64,000 nt of DNA from Leptospira perolatii (lineage in GTDB: Bacteria; Spirochaetota; Leptospiria; Leptospirales; Leptospiraceae). The stretch's first letter is position 1. Each line of letters starts with the position of its first letter. The translations under genes were made by a program, and so were the position numbers. Below are positions 38,001 to 46,938 of this stretch, one piece after another. The stretch spans positions 62,001-126,000 of the forward strand of contig NZ_NPDZ01000003.1 in assembly GCF_002811875.1 (NCBI RefSeq), in the 5' to 3' direction. A model generated the notes under the pieces. That model was given only the letters and a program-made list of their open reading frames with translations, ran no database searches and was not told the DNA's origin.

Positions 38001-38907
38001 GGAAAATAGAAAAACTATAATGGAAAGCTACTCTTCGCTTTCTAAAAGTATCGTTCTACATCAAATCGAAGTGCCGCAGTTTGAATCAGAAGAAACTAGA
38101 ATCCAACCAAGCGAGCAAATTTCTTTAACACAAGATGATGCGACAGAAGAGGAACTTACTTTGGATTTGCCTTCTTCCAATAAAATGGGGAACTTGCTCC
38201 ATAAAATACTCGAAAGGATAGATTTCCGTTCCTTTCGAGATTATGCATCGCCTCAAGAACTTCCTGAGAAAATTCGTTCTGAAGTTCGTAATTCTTTAAG
38301 AGTAAATCGTTATGGAGATGGTCCTCAGGAACTAGAATCATATACAGATACCGCTTTGAAATTTCTCTGGAACACCTTAAGAAGTCCATTACCGAATTTG
38401 CATGCGATTCCTAGCTTGGCCTTTTTGGAGCAAGGAGATAGACTTCACGAAACCGATTTTACTTTAAGATTTGATAATGAAAACTCTGCAGGATTCGATT
38501 TCCTGAACGGTACAATCGATCTTTTATTCTATGCCGACGGAAGATATTGGCTTTTGGATTGGAAGTCAAATCGATTAGAGAATCGCCCTGCAGTTGCCCT
38601 GGCCAAAACTAGGCAAGATCCTTATGATGAAAATTCTCTAAAAAATGTAGTTCAGGAAGAGTACCAGTTACAGCTAGATTTATATTCTATGGTTTTAGAC
38701 CAGTGGCTGCAATTTAGATTTGGAAAGGCTTATGATCCGAATTTATTAGGCGGAATGTATTACGTTTTTCTAAGAGGGACAGATCCGACTAGAATCGGGA
38801 GAGGATTTTTTCTCGAACCATTGACTAGGGAAAAGATCGAAAAATCGCGAGAGAACATCCGACTTGCGTTATCTCTCAAAAAAAGAATGATCTTGGAAAG
38901 AGAATGA
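35086..38907 (+). CDS. recB: exodeoxyribonuclease V beta chain
   Basis: RecB is the 3'-5' helicase plus nuclease. The 1273-residue product has all UvrD-type motifs: Walker A ASAGTGKT (about 30-37), IIDEFQDTDSDQY (motif II), IGDPKQSIYGFRGADI (motif III), MTIHASKGLEFPFVF (motif V) and RLYYVAVTRAMYKFY (motif VI). The C-terminal nuclease has GTIDLLFYADGRYWLLDWKSNRL in outline, with the two metal Asp and the catalytic Lys. The ATG overlaps the recC stop, and it overlaps recD in the same way. The upstream in-frame 24 codons lie inside recC and are not used. Confidence 0.95.
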   Translation: MKENLSGGKVELPNSFASEIDTTKHGFIEASAGTGKTFTIVFLVIKILRELFFSEGETDKPLENRTGIESFLVLTFTEKAASELRSRIRQGIEQWIQTLEQEHRRMNPTDSEAFAAIEREREYFQLQRRKLDQAFISTIHGFCQRILSEYPLETGYPQISSLVPENTPAEEVLFLNMREEWAPLFKKEQAKSLVSTLRNRFDRGGLKGQGTTWEQNLLRLAVLKAAGRASLEIFPKEVNQELQKAITDQLTECKKRFSEFRTKQDRIYSLIDKSLKGKLEKNTVEFQDLLTRFEDLLETENFAEFEGIRTKFDEKKRTVQKIDLYGIDSFFLNEEIFPDAKNLNEYPEYQKSFRVLAQTYFSILNPSSYSIARMAETVQIEAGALKNRLNQITFNDMIHNLAGSLSSNVLLQTLRSRFRFGIIDEFQDTDSDQYSIFRKIFLENPQTDELRNLFLIGDPKQSIYGFRGADIGTYLSAKSEFETVFKEKAVVYKPLSINYRSLPGLIYSCNSLFSETNSDWFPIAESGFTHRISFTEVNPARSGSSKSRLFSDQSDRGSLNAYKLSFSNNQDILKKEMASFIAKEILHLLSEKSKLRIHKESSDKKSNGSKPTFRDFTVLIRESSDASPLEAAFSEAGIPYHYYKKTGLFASEEAFRFRSILASIGEQGSPDSFRKLILSDLFDVSVKDLDGYSEYSFDSKEKRLIESWRSLAKRRDFAKLFKSLLTETKLPSPHPKLPKEAWERRNSNYRQLSSILLEQASSQNLDFEGVLRYLDQKCSGGSEADETFFESEFEEEAVRIMTIHASKGLEFPFVFLMGGFSKYGKKNNFYTEYKRQDLLKDGTLKSVRVLDLDLNNADAHLAREKNEDKRLYYVAVTRAMYKFYFPLLSEKANRPLDLFYDAFQNMKVGANTDANFAEIEKQEEGDNYFVKRWGSPESLLSKKESIKEKNVEVADQHLPFGARDVYSWPKNVENRKTIMESYSSLSKSIVLHQIEVPQFESEETRIQPSEQISLTQDDATEEELTLDLPSSNKMGNLLHKILERIDFRSFRDYASPQELPEKIRSEVRNSLRVNRYGDGPQELESYTDTALKFLWNTLRSPLPNLHAIPSLAFLEQGDRLHETDFTLRFDNENSAGFDFLNGTIDLLFYADGRYWLLDWKSNRLENRPAVALAKTRQDPYDENSLKNVVQEEYQLQLDLYSMVLDQWLQFRFGKAYDPNLLGGMYYVFLRGTDPTRIGRGFFLEPLTREKIEKSRENIRLALSLKKRMILERE

Positions 38908-40736
38908 TAAGTTCGAATCCGATCGTTGATCCGTTGTACGTAGAGTTTCTGACAAAGGGAATGCTACCCTATTGCAAAGGAATTTCTGAAAAAGATTTGC
39001 ATGATACAAATGTAACTCTCTTGTCTTCTCTGCGGTTAGGAAATCTGAGCGTGCCTATTGAGGAGCTGAAAACAAAATCCCTCCTCAGTTTAGAGAACCC
39101 ATTCTTTCGAGAAAGAAACAAACTTCTGTACTATAGAAAGCCTTACGAATCCTTAGTGAATTTGGAAGTCGCGATAAAAAGTCTGCTTTCCAAAAAGATT
39201 CCAGAATCACAATCGAAAAGAATCGAATCCGTCGTAAAGGAAGTAACGGAAAAATTCCCGTTGTCGTTAAAAACTTCCAGTGGCGAAATCCATCTGTGTG
39301 CAGAAGGAGAGCAGAGAGATGCGTTGGTCGAAGCTCTCAAAAATCCTTTTTTTGTACTCACCGGTGGGCCGGGAACCGGAAAAACTACGGTAGTAACCAG
39401 TCTACTCAGGGCTCTTGTAAGGTTAGGTTATCCGAGTTCCAAGATCGGTCTGGCTGCTCCGACAGGTAGAGCAGCTCAAAGATTAAAAGAGTCCTTGGAT
39501 CATACGCTCGGTTATTTAGAAAATATTCAACCGATCGATGCCTCTCTCAAAGAATTAAACCCTTTCACGATTCACAGACTTTTAGGATATAACCCTTCCA
39601 AACGATCCTTCAAGTACGGAACCGATTCAAAACTACCTTATGAAATCCTAATATTGGATGAAGTTTCTATGGTAGACCTTTATTTGATGAATTCGATTCT
39701 TGAGTCAATCTCTTCCAAAGAATCCTTCCGATTGATATTACTAGGAGATCCCAATCAGTTACCGAGCGTTGCAGCGGGAGCGGTTTTATCGGATTTGGTA
39801 TACCAGATTCGAAAGGGATTTCCCGGAAATGGAATCCAATTACAAATAAGTAGACGTCAAGAAGGAGAGGCTTCTTCTATATTCAACCTCGCTCAATCTT
39901 GCTTGGAAGCAGAAAGCGAAAAAGAAATCGCTCTTGCCTTGCAGGATTGCTCCAAACAGTCCCTTCGCTTACAAGAAATCTTACCGTATTCCAAGGGCGG
40001 AGATTTTGGTTTCGGACAAATGCCAGAACGAACCGGGTTTTTCAGAATCAACGGTAAGCTCCCCGAAAACCTGGACGAATTTTTGGTCCGGTATTTTTGG
40101 TCGAAACTATTAGAAAATATTCATACCGTTTCCAAGATCTCGCAAAACTCAGAAAGGCTGAAAGAGTATCTTACCGTCGAAATTCATAATACCAAGATAT
40201 TGACTGTATTAAGAAAAGGCCAATTTGGAAGTGAAGGTTTGAACGCAAGACTCTGCGAGCTTATCTTAAAAGAGCAAAGACTTCCTACAATTTCTGTTGG
40301 AAACAGAATCTACTTTTCCGGTTTACCGTTGCTCATCACCGAAAACGACAAAGAAAGGGAATTGTTTAATGGAGACACGGGAATCGTCGCGGAAATTAAA
40401 ACAGGCGCAGAAGGAAAAGAGTTACGGGCCTTATTCTCAGTAGGAGGAGTTCTCCGAGACTTTGCTTTGGATACGTTGCCCGATCATGAATATGCCTTCG
40501 CAATCACGGTTCATAAATCGCAAGGATCTGAATATGATCAGGTTTTCTTGATTTTACCACCAGATGCAACTTCTGACCAAGATACGGAAAAGGGATCTCA
40601 GTTGTACTGCAAAGAAATTCTGTACACAGCTTTGACCCGAGCGAAAAAGAGCGTCTACCTGTTAGCCGGAGAGAAAAGACTAAAACAAAGTCTTGAGAAC
40701 AGATCGATTCGGACTACTGGGTTTACTGTTTGTTAA
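38904..40736 (+). CDS. recD: exodeoxyribonuclease V alpha chain
   Basis: RecD is the 5'-3' superfamily 1B helicase of RecBCD. The 610-residue product has Walker A LTGGPGTGKTTVV, Walker B ILDEVSMVD, GDPNQLPSVAAGA (motif III), the ISRRQEG arginine segment, AITVHKSQGSEYDQVF (motif V) and LYTALTRAKKSVYLLAG (motif VI). Length matches canonical RecD (about 600). It overlaps recB by ATGA and ends in a TTAA shared with the stop of the convergent CDGSH gene. All three subunits are intact, so a working enzyme is expected. Confidence 0.95.
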   Translation: MISSNPIVDPLYVEFLTKGMLPYCKGISEKDLHDTNVTLLSSLRLGNLSVPIEELKTKSLLSLENPFFRERNKLLYYRKPYESLVNLEVAIKSLLSKKIPESQSKRIESVVKEVTEKFPLSLKTSSGEIHLCAEGEQRDALVEALKNPFFVLTGGPGTGKTTVVTSLLRALVRLGYPSSKIGLAAPTGRAAQRLKESLDHTLGYLENIQPIDASLKELNPFTIHRLLGYNPSKRSFKYGTDSKLPYEILILDEVSMVDLYLMNSILESISSKESFRLILLGDPNQLPSVAAGAVLSDLVYQIRKGFPGNGIQLQISRRQEGEASSIFNLAQSCLEAESEKEIALALQDCSKQSLRLQEILPYSKGGDFGFGQMPERTGFFRINGKLPENLDEFLVRYFWSKLLENIHTVSKISQNSERLKEYLTVEIHNTKILTVLRKGQFGSEGLNARLCELILKEQRLPTISVGNRIYFSGLPLLITENDKERELFNGDTGIVAEIKTGAEGKELRALFSVGGVLRDFALDTLPDHEYAFAITVHKSQGSEYDQVFLILPPDATSDQDTEKGSQLYCKEILYTALTRAKKSVYLLAGEKRLKQSLENRSIRTTGFTVC

Positions 40737-40945
40737 GCGACAAACCCGACTTTCGCGTGAGTGCCATCGCAGTACGGCTTTTTAGAAGAATGACCACACC
40801 TGCATAGAGCTGTGGTTTTGGTCCGTTTCTTTGTATTGCCTTCCTTATCCTTAATCGTAACGCTGCCGTGGACTAAGTAGGGACCGTTAGCTGTCGCTTC
40901 AATGATCACTTCTTCAGAAGATTGCTCTACAGGGTTTTCGGACAT
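40733..40945 (-). CDS. CDGSH-type iron-sulfur protein
   Basis: This 70-residue cytosolic protein holds a 2Fe-2S cluster through the CDGSH motif, seen as CRCGHSSKKPYCDGTH (three Cys and one His ligand). A short beta-rich N-terminal part, VIIEATANGPYLVHGSVTI, precedes it, as in bacterial iron-binding zinc-finger CDGSH proteins. Such proteins take part in redox or iron handling; no partner is obvious here. It ends head to head with recD and lies 11 bases downstream of the adenylate cyclase start region on another unit. Confidence 0.9.
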   Translation of the reverse strand: MSENPVEQSSEEVIIEATANGPYLVHGSVTIKDKEGNTKKRTKTTALCRCGHSSKKPYCDGTHAKVGFVA

Positions 40946-40956
40946 TGCAAAACCTC

Positions 40957-43797
40957 TTACTTATGATCTCTAGTATATACTCCGTCCCATGAAATCGGTG
41001 GAGGAGTCGCTTTGTATTCCTTACATCTTTCGATCAGCAATTGAACCGCTTTATCAGGACCATCTCCGGCAGCTTCGGCATCCTTGAACTTCTTGATCGC
41101 ATTGTCCCACTTGCGATCCAGGTACAGAGCCAAGCCTTCTTCGTAATGCCTAGTTTTTTCTCTAATCTTAGGACTTGCAGATTGCATGTCAGAAATAATT
41201 TCGTACAGAATGACAGGATCGTTTTTGCCTTTCACTCGAACGAGATCTAGTTTTCTAGTAAAGATCTGGTCTTTGACTTCCGCGTATACCGCGTCCGATG
41301 CCAGAATAGAAACACCGTAGTCTTTACCTGCTGCTTCCAACCGTGCCGCGAGATTCACTGTGTCCCCCATCATCGTATAAGAAGCAAGTGCATCAGTACC
41401 CATAAAGCCTACTTTTGCGAGTCCTACATTCAAACCGATTCTGATCTTCATGTCTCGCGCTTCTTGGATGTATTTCCTATCCTTATTCCAGCCTTTTTTT
41501 AAATCCTCGAGTCTTTCGATCATTTTTAGAGAAGCTTTTACAGCTTTTAGAGTGTGGTTCTCTACATCGACCGGAGCATTATAGATTCCGACAATTGCAT
41601 CACCGATATACTTATCCAAGACTCCATCATGTTCTTTTAATATATAAGTCATTTGAGACAAGTACTCGTTCAATAAGTTGGCGAGTTCGACGGAGCTTAA
41701 CTTCTCGCTGATCGCGGAGAAACCTGCCACATCAGAAAAGAACGCAGTTACTCTCTTTTCCATCCCTCGTTTCAATGCGGCGAGATCCTTCATCGCCTCG
41801 ATGATCACGACCGGATCCACCATACTTCCTAAAATACCCTTGATCTTATCCCGGTCTCTCAGACCGGTAACCATCTGGTTTAATGCGACGCTCAGGTTTC
41901 CGAACTCGTCGTTTCCTCCAGGTTCGAATTCTACGTTGAGGTAGCCTTTTCCGACCTCTTCTGCGCCTCGAATAATCCTCTTAATTTTTTGTACTACAAA
42001 GCCCGAGATAAAGACTGCTAGGAAAATGGAAAATCCGCAGATCCCGAATGCAGAAACTACCGCTCGATTTCGGTTTTGGTGGATCTCCTTCAATCCTTCT
42101 GTTCTATCCACTAAGGTTCTAATAATTCCGGAGAAGTTGGACGAGAGCACGATTGTAGCAAGATCGTCCGTCTCGTCAGAAATCAAAGGAGTAGTATCTA
42201 GTTTCCATAATATCTGCTCCGCCTCTGTACGACTGTTTCCGATGATTCCGTCCGGAAAACTTGCCTTTAATTTTGCAGGAGGAGTTTCACTTTCACCGGA
42301 ATAAATCCAGCTACGCAAAGCAGCCCAACGTTTTTTAAAGTATTCTTTTCCGGAATCAGAATGAATGTATCTCTCGTAATCGGATCCATCTGGCTTGAAC
42401 CTCAGTAGGACCTGATCCTCCAGGGCGGAATCCCTAAGAGTTTCCATTGCATCTACTTGATGCTCTTCTTCCTCGTTTAAACGCAGATTTTTACGAAATG
42501 CGGTAAAAGCCAAGTCTCTCTTGCGAATGAGTGCCGCGTACTTTTCGTACTGTATCTTGAACTCTTTATCTTTGTGAGGAGGAACCGGAGGTTTTTTCTC
42601 CCTCAGCAATTTTAGTCTAGCTTCCAAGGCAGGCGGTATTTTAGAAAGTTCCTGCTGTATATCCTGGATAGAACCGACGAATTGCCTCCAAGGTCCCGGA
42701 TCTTTTCTCACTTCATCCACCAACCTGGCTCTTTCCGTAGATGCCGGATTTCTAAAATGAGGAGAATATAGAGCCTGCAGCTCTAGTCCGTTTTGCTGAA
42801 ACGAAGTTGGAGGTACTTCCCCAGTTACTCCGACTGTTTCGGTCAGAACTGTAAAAGCACTCTTGAGTCCGTCTTCGAGAGGTCCGTCTAGAGCAACTTG
42901 GTTGATCGAAGATTCAGGATCGAATATTTTAGTATCGAGAGTTGTCTCTGTAATTTCTCCGTGAACAATTCCACTCGGTGGAAAAGATTGTATTCTAAAT
43001 CTGCTAGTGTCCAGACCTAGATCTTTGATTTTCTTTTTCTTAGAATTTGCGAGCAATGCAGCGATGCTTGCGTCCAAATGAGTCCGATAGCCTCTTGCTT
43101 CGATGGATTTTTTTCTAAGCTCTTCTTCTACCGCAGTGATCTCTGTATGATCCGGATTTTCCGAAGCTTCCTTCATTTCTGCGACATGTTTTCTTAATAT
43201 TGCTGCTTCTCTATCGGTCTCTACGAATTTTTTTGCCTGAGACTGTAGTCTAGAAAAATCGAAATCGGAAATTACCTGATCCCCAGAATGTCTGAGTTGG
43301 GACCGTATGTTTTTTTCCAGAGTATCGATATCCGTTTTTGATAAATATTCGGAATAATAAGTCGCCAAGGATTTTCGAACTGTTTTTTTCCCTAACACTC
43401 CGAACAAACTGGTCTTAAATCCAAATAGGGAGACCTTGTTTTCTTCCTTGGTAGTTTTAGTAGTTTTATATTTTTTTAGGGCCTCGGTTTGTTTCCGAAC
43501 TCTGTCTCTGAATTCTTCGATGCGAATCAAACTCTGGGAAATATTATCTAACTCTAAAACTAAAGAAGAAATATATCGCCTCGAAATTGCCGCTTCCCTC
43601 TCGTAACTGTCCGTAAGGATTTGGGTTTGCTGGCGAACATAGATGAACGATAGGATCAAAATCGTAAGTGCGATCAAACTTCCGGTAAATAGCGCGAGTT
43701 TTGCCCGAATTCCAGAGTAAAATACCTTAGGAAGTGAGATGAAATCGTGCCACTGCTGTTTAATGAAAGCGAGAATTTGTGCGATCACCTTTGCCAT
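40957..43797 (-). CDS. receptor-type class III adenylate cyclase
   Basis: This 946-residue protein (from the ATG at 43797; a GTG at 43872 would add 25) is a membrane receptor. A membrane helix lies about 30-52, then a large external region of about 525 residues rich in charged coiled-coil segments, a second helix about 580-605 and HAMP. The class III cyclase domain (about 675-860) has FFSDVAGFS and YIGDAIVGIY (metal Asp) and MGDTVNLAARLE (transition-state Asn and Arg). The product is probably cAMP, since the base-selecting site looks like the Lys/Thr type; cGMP is not excluded. The ligand is unknown. Confidence 0.85.
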   Translation of the reverse strand: MAKVIAQILAFIKQQWHDFISLPKVFYSGIRAKLALFTGSLIALTILILSFIYVRQQTQILTDSYEREAAISRRYISSLVLELDNISQSLIRIEEFRDRVRKQTEALKKYKTTKTTKEENKVSLFGFKTSLFGVLGKKTVRKSLATYYSEYLSKTDIDTLEKNIRSQLRHSGDQVISDFDFSRLQSQAKKFVETDREAAILRKHVAEMKEASENPDHTEITAVEEELRKKSIEARGYRTHLDASIAALLANSKKKKIKDLGLDTSRFRIQSFPPSGIVHGEITETTLDTKIFDPESSINQVALDGPLEDGLKSAFTVLTETVGVTGEVPPTSFQQNGLELQALYSPHFRNPASTERARLVDEVRKDPGPWRQFVGSIQDIQQELSKIPPALEARLKLLREKKPPVPPHKDKEFKIQYEKYAALIRKRDLAFTAFRKNLRLNEEEEHQVDAMETLRDSALEDQVLLRFKPDGSDYERYIHSDSGKEYFKKRWAALRSWIYSGESETPPAKLKASFPDGIIGNSRTEAEQILWKLDTTPLISDETDDLATIVLSSNFSGIIRTLVDRTEGLKEIHQNRNRAVVSAFGICGFSIFLAVFISGFVVQKIKRIIRGAEEVGKGYLNVEFEPGGNDEFGNLSVALNQMVTGLRDRDKIKGILGSMVDPVVIIEAMKDLAALKRGMEKRVTAFFSDVAGFSAISEKLSSVELANLLNEYLSQMTYILKEHDGVLDKYIGDAIVGIYNAPVDVENHTLKAVKASLKMIERLEDLKKGWNKDRKYIQEARDMKIRIGLNVGLAKVGFMGTDALASYTMMGDTVNLAARLEAAGKDYGVSILASDAVYAEVKDQIFTRKLDLVRVKGKNDPVILYEIISDMQSASPKIREKTRHYEEGLALYLDRKWDNAIKKFKDAEAAGDGPDKAVQLLIERCKEYKATPPPISWDGVYTRDHK

Positions 43798-43989
43798 AAA
43801 AAATAAACTCTCTTTGCCGTCTGTCTGTAAGGCAAGGATAATCCGAGCGTTCTCTCGGGATTGAATGAGCACCCAATATTAGAACAATTTTCCCCAATAG
43901 GAAAGAACTTTGTCAAAAATTTGGTGCATTAAATAACAAGCGAAGTGTGACAATTTGCGTGAAAACACCCCACTTGGAATGGATTTCTC

Positions 43990-44484
43990 TTAAAATAATT
44001 TCTCAAAAGGTGAAATTCTGTCTTCCGCATTCAAATAGAATGTATGTTCGCAAGCCGGGCAGCGGTAATTCCCTGGTTGGTCTACTTTTAGATTCTGAAA
44101 GCATACTGGACAGGCGACCGAGTGCCATCCTTCTGTATCGTGAGAAGCCGATTGCAATAAGTATGCTTTTGCATCCTCCCTTAAATCGAATACAGGCGCA
44201 AGTTGGGTCAGTCCCACTTGGTTCCACGAATTCTTTAAATCCTCGGATAACCTACAAGCGGCAAACCTAGAAACAGGATTTGCTAAAATAGTTTCCTTAA
44301 CGCAACTAAGCCCTTCTAAGTTCCAAAATTTCAGCTCTAAAGCATCGAGCAAGATGAGGTGGGGGTTAGCGGCGAGTAGAGGATTGGTTCGATCGCGGAA
44401 GGCCTCGCCGAGCGACAGATCTAATTTTCCTTGTAAGTTAACGATGAGTTCTTTCACAAATACCCGCGATTGGGATTTCTCCAA
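43990..44484 (-). CDS. STAS-like domain fused to a zinc ribbon
   Basis: This 164-residue protein starts at a TTG with GGAAGGAG 8 bases upstream. Residues about 10-110 follow the STAS pattern (VKELIVNLQGKLDLS, then HLILLDALELKFWNLEGLSCV). The phosphorylatable Ser of anti-anti-sigma factors (DSSG) is replaced by NLEG, so it cannot be phosphorylated in the usual way. A C-terminal ribbon with CPVCFQ...YRCPACEHTF follows (about 125-152) and should bind zinc. It is divergent from the dehydratase gene, 83 bases away. A regulatory or structural role is inferred. Confidence 0.55.
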   Translation of the reverse strand: MEKSQSRVFVKELIVNLQGKLDLSLGEAFRDRTNPLLAANPHLILLDALELKFWNLEGLSCVKETILANPVSRFAACRLSEDLKNSWNQVGLTQLAPVFDLREDAKAYLLQSASHDTEGWHSVACPVCFQNLKVDQPGNYRCPACEHTFYLNAEDRISPFEKLF

Positions 44485-44567
44485 AAGAATTCACTCCTTC
44501 CCGGAATTCCGCAACCGAAAAACCAAAAAGATTGGACTTTTCTCAATCCCCGGTTTTTTTTTCCATC

Positions 44568-46460
44568 ATGGGGCATTGGAATCGCCGGACCTTGATCTTC
44601 CCTCTCGATATGGGCTTTATGGTGCTCTCGTATTTTTTGGCTCACTTGATTCGATTTGAATCCCTTTCTTTTCTGAACAAGCCGGAAACTTTCCTAATTC
44701 CCTTAGCAATCGTGGTGACTACAAGATCGATCGTATTCTTATTTTCGAATATATATAGATCTATCTGGGCCTATGCTTCCATTCACGACCTTGTAGAGAT
44801 TATCAAAACTACTTTCTTGTCTTCCCTGGTCGCCACGGTCGCCTTACTATTTTATAATAGATTCGAACAGGTTTCTAGGATGGTGCCGATCATAGACACG
44901 ATTCTATTGCTCAGTTTTCTTTGTCTGCGTAGCCTTTCCTGGAGAATGTTCCGAGACCAGTACATTATGCGAAAGACCAAGGTGGAGGGCCTCCCCACTC
45001 TGATTTTAGGAGCTGGCAAGATGGGAGCGACTTTGTTGTCGGAACTTCGACGCCACAACGAACTCAAACTCAATCCAGTCGGATTTTTGGATGATAACGA
45101 GAGCAAAATAGGCGCACATATCCAAGGTGTTCCGATTCTGGGCCGAACCGATCAGGCAGAAGCGATGATCCACGGGATGGGAATCAAGCAGGTCATCATT
45201 GCGATCAATAACCCGGACGGAAAGGTGATCGGTAGGTTGATCAAATCCTTTGAGTCCGCGGATGTAAAATTCAAAATCCTACCTTCTTTGGGTTCTCTAT
45301 TTTTTGATCCGCCCAAAATCCAACAGTTGCGCGAGATCCAAGTAGAAGACTTACTCGGAAGACCGGTGGTAGACCTGGAAATAGAATCGATCCGTTCTTA
45401 CCTAAAAGGCAAAACGATCTTGGTTACAGGTGCGGGTGGCTCGATCGGTAGCGAGCTTTGCAGACAGGTCGCAGTTTTCGAGCCCTCTAAAATCGTACTT
45501 TTGGACGCGTCCGAAACTCCTTTGTACGAAATCGATTACGAACTCAGGAAAGCATTTCGCAGCACCCAGATAGAATTCGTTCCAGTAGTCGCAGATGTAA
45601 AAAATCTTTCTCGCATCAGCTCGATTTTTGAAACGCATTCTCCGGAAGTAGTGTTTCATTCCGCAGCTTACAAACATGTTCCGATGATGGAAATCAATTC
45701 TACGGAAGCGGTTCTGAACAATGTGCTCGGTACCAAAAATGTGGCGGATATCGCGAGACTTTCCGGTGTGGAAAGGTTCGTTTTGATTTCTACAGATAAG
45801 GCAGTGAACCCAGTGAATATCATGGGAGCTTCCAAGCGTGCGGCGGAACTCTATCTGCAACATGTGTCTAGAGAAAGCAGGACCAAGTTTATTACGGTTC
45901 GTTTCGGAAACGTACTAGGTTCCAACGGTTCTGTGATCCCTAGGTTTAGAGAACAGATTCGAAATGGTGGACCGGTTACTGTAACTCACCCGGATGTGAT
46001 TCGTTACTTTATGACGATTCCGGAAGCTTCTCAACTAGTGCTACAGGCCGGAGCGATGGGAGAATGCGGAGAAATCTTTCTGTTAGAGATGGGAGAGCCG
46101 GTTCGTATTGTTACGTTAGCCGAAGAAATGATTCGTTTATCCGGCCTCAGACCTTACGTGGATATTCCCATTGTATTTACCGGATTGCGTCCTGGTGAAA
46201 AACTATTCGAAGAACTGCTGTTAGATCTTGAAGGGATTAAAAAAACCCACCACCCGAAAATCAGGATTGCAGCCCCCTTAGATGATCCAGATCCTAGTAG
46301 CTTTCAAGCTCGCTTCCTGGAGCTGTTAAATGCAGCCCGTTCGAACCGTGCACGGGAAGTCTTCTCTTGTTTTAAGGCACTGGTGCCAGAATATAAGATT
46401 CACGAAGACTATATCAACGAAACGAAAGAAGCAGCTCGTTCACTGGAACAGAATGGATAG
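44568..46460 (+). CDS. nucleotide-sugar 4,6-dehydratase (CapD/PglF family)
   Basis: This 630-residue membrane enzyme (from the ATG at 44568; a TTG at 44532 would add 12) converts UDP-GlcNAc to the 4-keto-6-deoxy sugar, an early step in making deoxy-amino sugars for surface glycans or glycoproteins. It has four membrane helices (about 8-140), a Rossmann-like sensing domain with LILGAGKMGATL, and the SDR domain with ILVTGAGGSIGSELC, HSAAYKHVPMME, the MGASK active site (Met replacing the usual Tyr, as in the family) and RPGEKLFEELL. It is translationally coupled to the SspB-like gene. No glycosyltransferase adjoins it. Confidence 0.88.
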   Translation: MGHWNRRTLIFPLDMGFMVLSYFLAHLIRFESLSFLNKPETFLIPLAIVVTTRSIVFLFSNIYRSIWAYASIHDLVEIIKTTFLSSLVATVALLFYNRFEQVSRMVPIIDTILLLSFLCLRSLSWRMFRDQYIMRKTKVEGLPTLILGAGKMGATLLSELRRHNELKLNPVGFLDDNESKIGAHIQGVPILGRTDQAEAMIHGMGIKQVIIAINNPDGKVIGRLIKSFESADVKFKILPSLGSLFFDPPKIQQLREIQVEDLLGRPVVDLEIESIRSYLKGKTILVTGAGGSIGSELCRQVAVFEPSKIVLLDASETPLYEIDYELRKAFRSTQIEFVPVVADVKNLSRISSIFETHSPEVVFHSAAYKHVPMMEINSTEAVLNNVLGTKNVADIARLSGVERFVLISTDKAVNPVNIMGASKRAAELYLQHVSRESRTKFITVRFGNVLGSNGSVIPRFREQIRNGGPVTVTHPDVIRYFMTIPEASQLVLQAGAMGECGEIFLLEMGEPVRIVTLAEEMIRLSGLRPYVDIPIVFTGLRPGEKLFEELLLDLEGIKKTHHPKIRIAAPLDDPDPSSFQARFLELLNAARSNRAREVFSCFKALVPEYKIHEDYINETKEAARSLEQNG

Positions 46461-46938
46461 CAATCTAGAGGAAGTTCGGAATCTCAGAGAATTGAAAAAA
46501 CAGCTCTTTTCCCTTTACTGGGAAAGGTTCGGGACTTTTTACCTCCATGCTATGCCTCATCCTGACTTAAAAATCGGAAACAGAGGTCTGGTCGGAGAAG
46601 AAGCAGAATCCGGGATCGTGCTCGTCATCGGTCCGAGAGCGGCCCGCGATATCAGATTAGAAGAAGAATTTGTGTACGCGGAACTTCAGTTCGGGTACGC
46701 GTGGGAACACGTATATATCCCCTGGGACGGTATATTCAGATTTTTTGATAAATCCCAGCAGACTGTTTCTCAAATGAAAATCTATCTGGCAAAAATCCCC
46801 GCTTCCGGTTCTGGAACGCAAGAAATCAAAACGGATGAAGAACCTCCAGTTTCTGTTTCCGGAGAACTCCAATCAAAAAACAAAAAACGCAAGTCGAACG
46901 TCATCCAAGTCGATTTCGGGAGTAAGACGAAAAAATGA
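46453..46938 (+). CDS. sspB: SspB-like ClpXP adaptor
   Basis: This 161-residue protein matches the SspB core (ClpXP specificity factor that delivers ssrA-tagged proteins): SGIVLVIGPRAARDIRLEEEFVYAELQFGYAWEHVYIPWDGIFRFF in outline, with a hydrophilic linker (about 110-145) and a C-terminal KSNVIQVDF tail that may be the ClpX-binding segment. The ATG at 46453 overlaps the end of the dehydratase gene, and its stop overlaps the NCS2 gene (ATGA). The tag-binding groove and tail are recognisable, but overall identity to proteobacterial SspB is low, so the symbol is tentative. Confidence 0.7.
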   Translation: MDSNLEEVRNLRELKKQLFSLYWERFGTFYLHAMPHPDLKIGNRGLVGEEAESGIVLVIGPRAARDIRLEEEFVYAELQFGYAWEHVYIPWDGIFRFFDKSQQTVSQMKIYLAKIPASGSGTQEIKTDEEPPVSVSGELQSKNKKRKSNVIQVDFGSKTKK

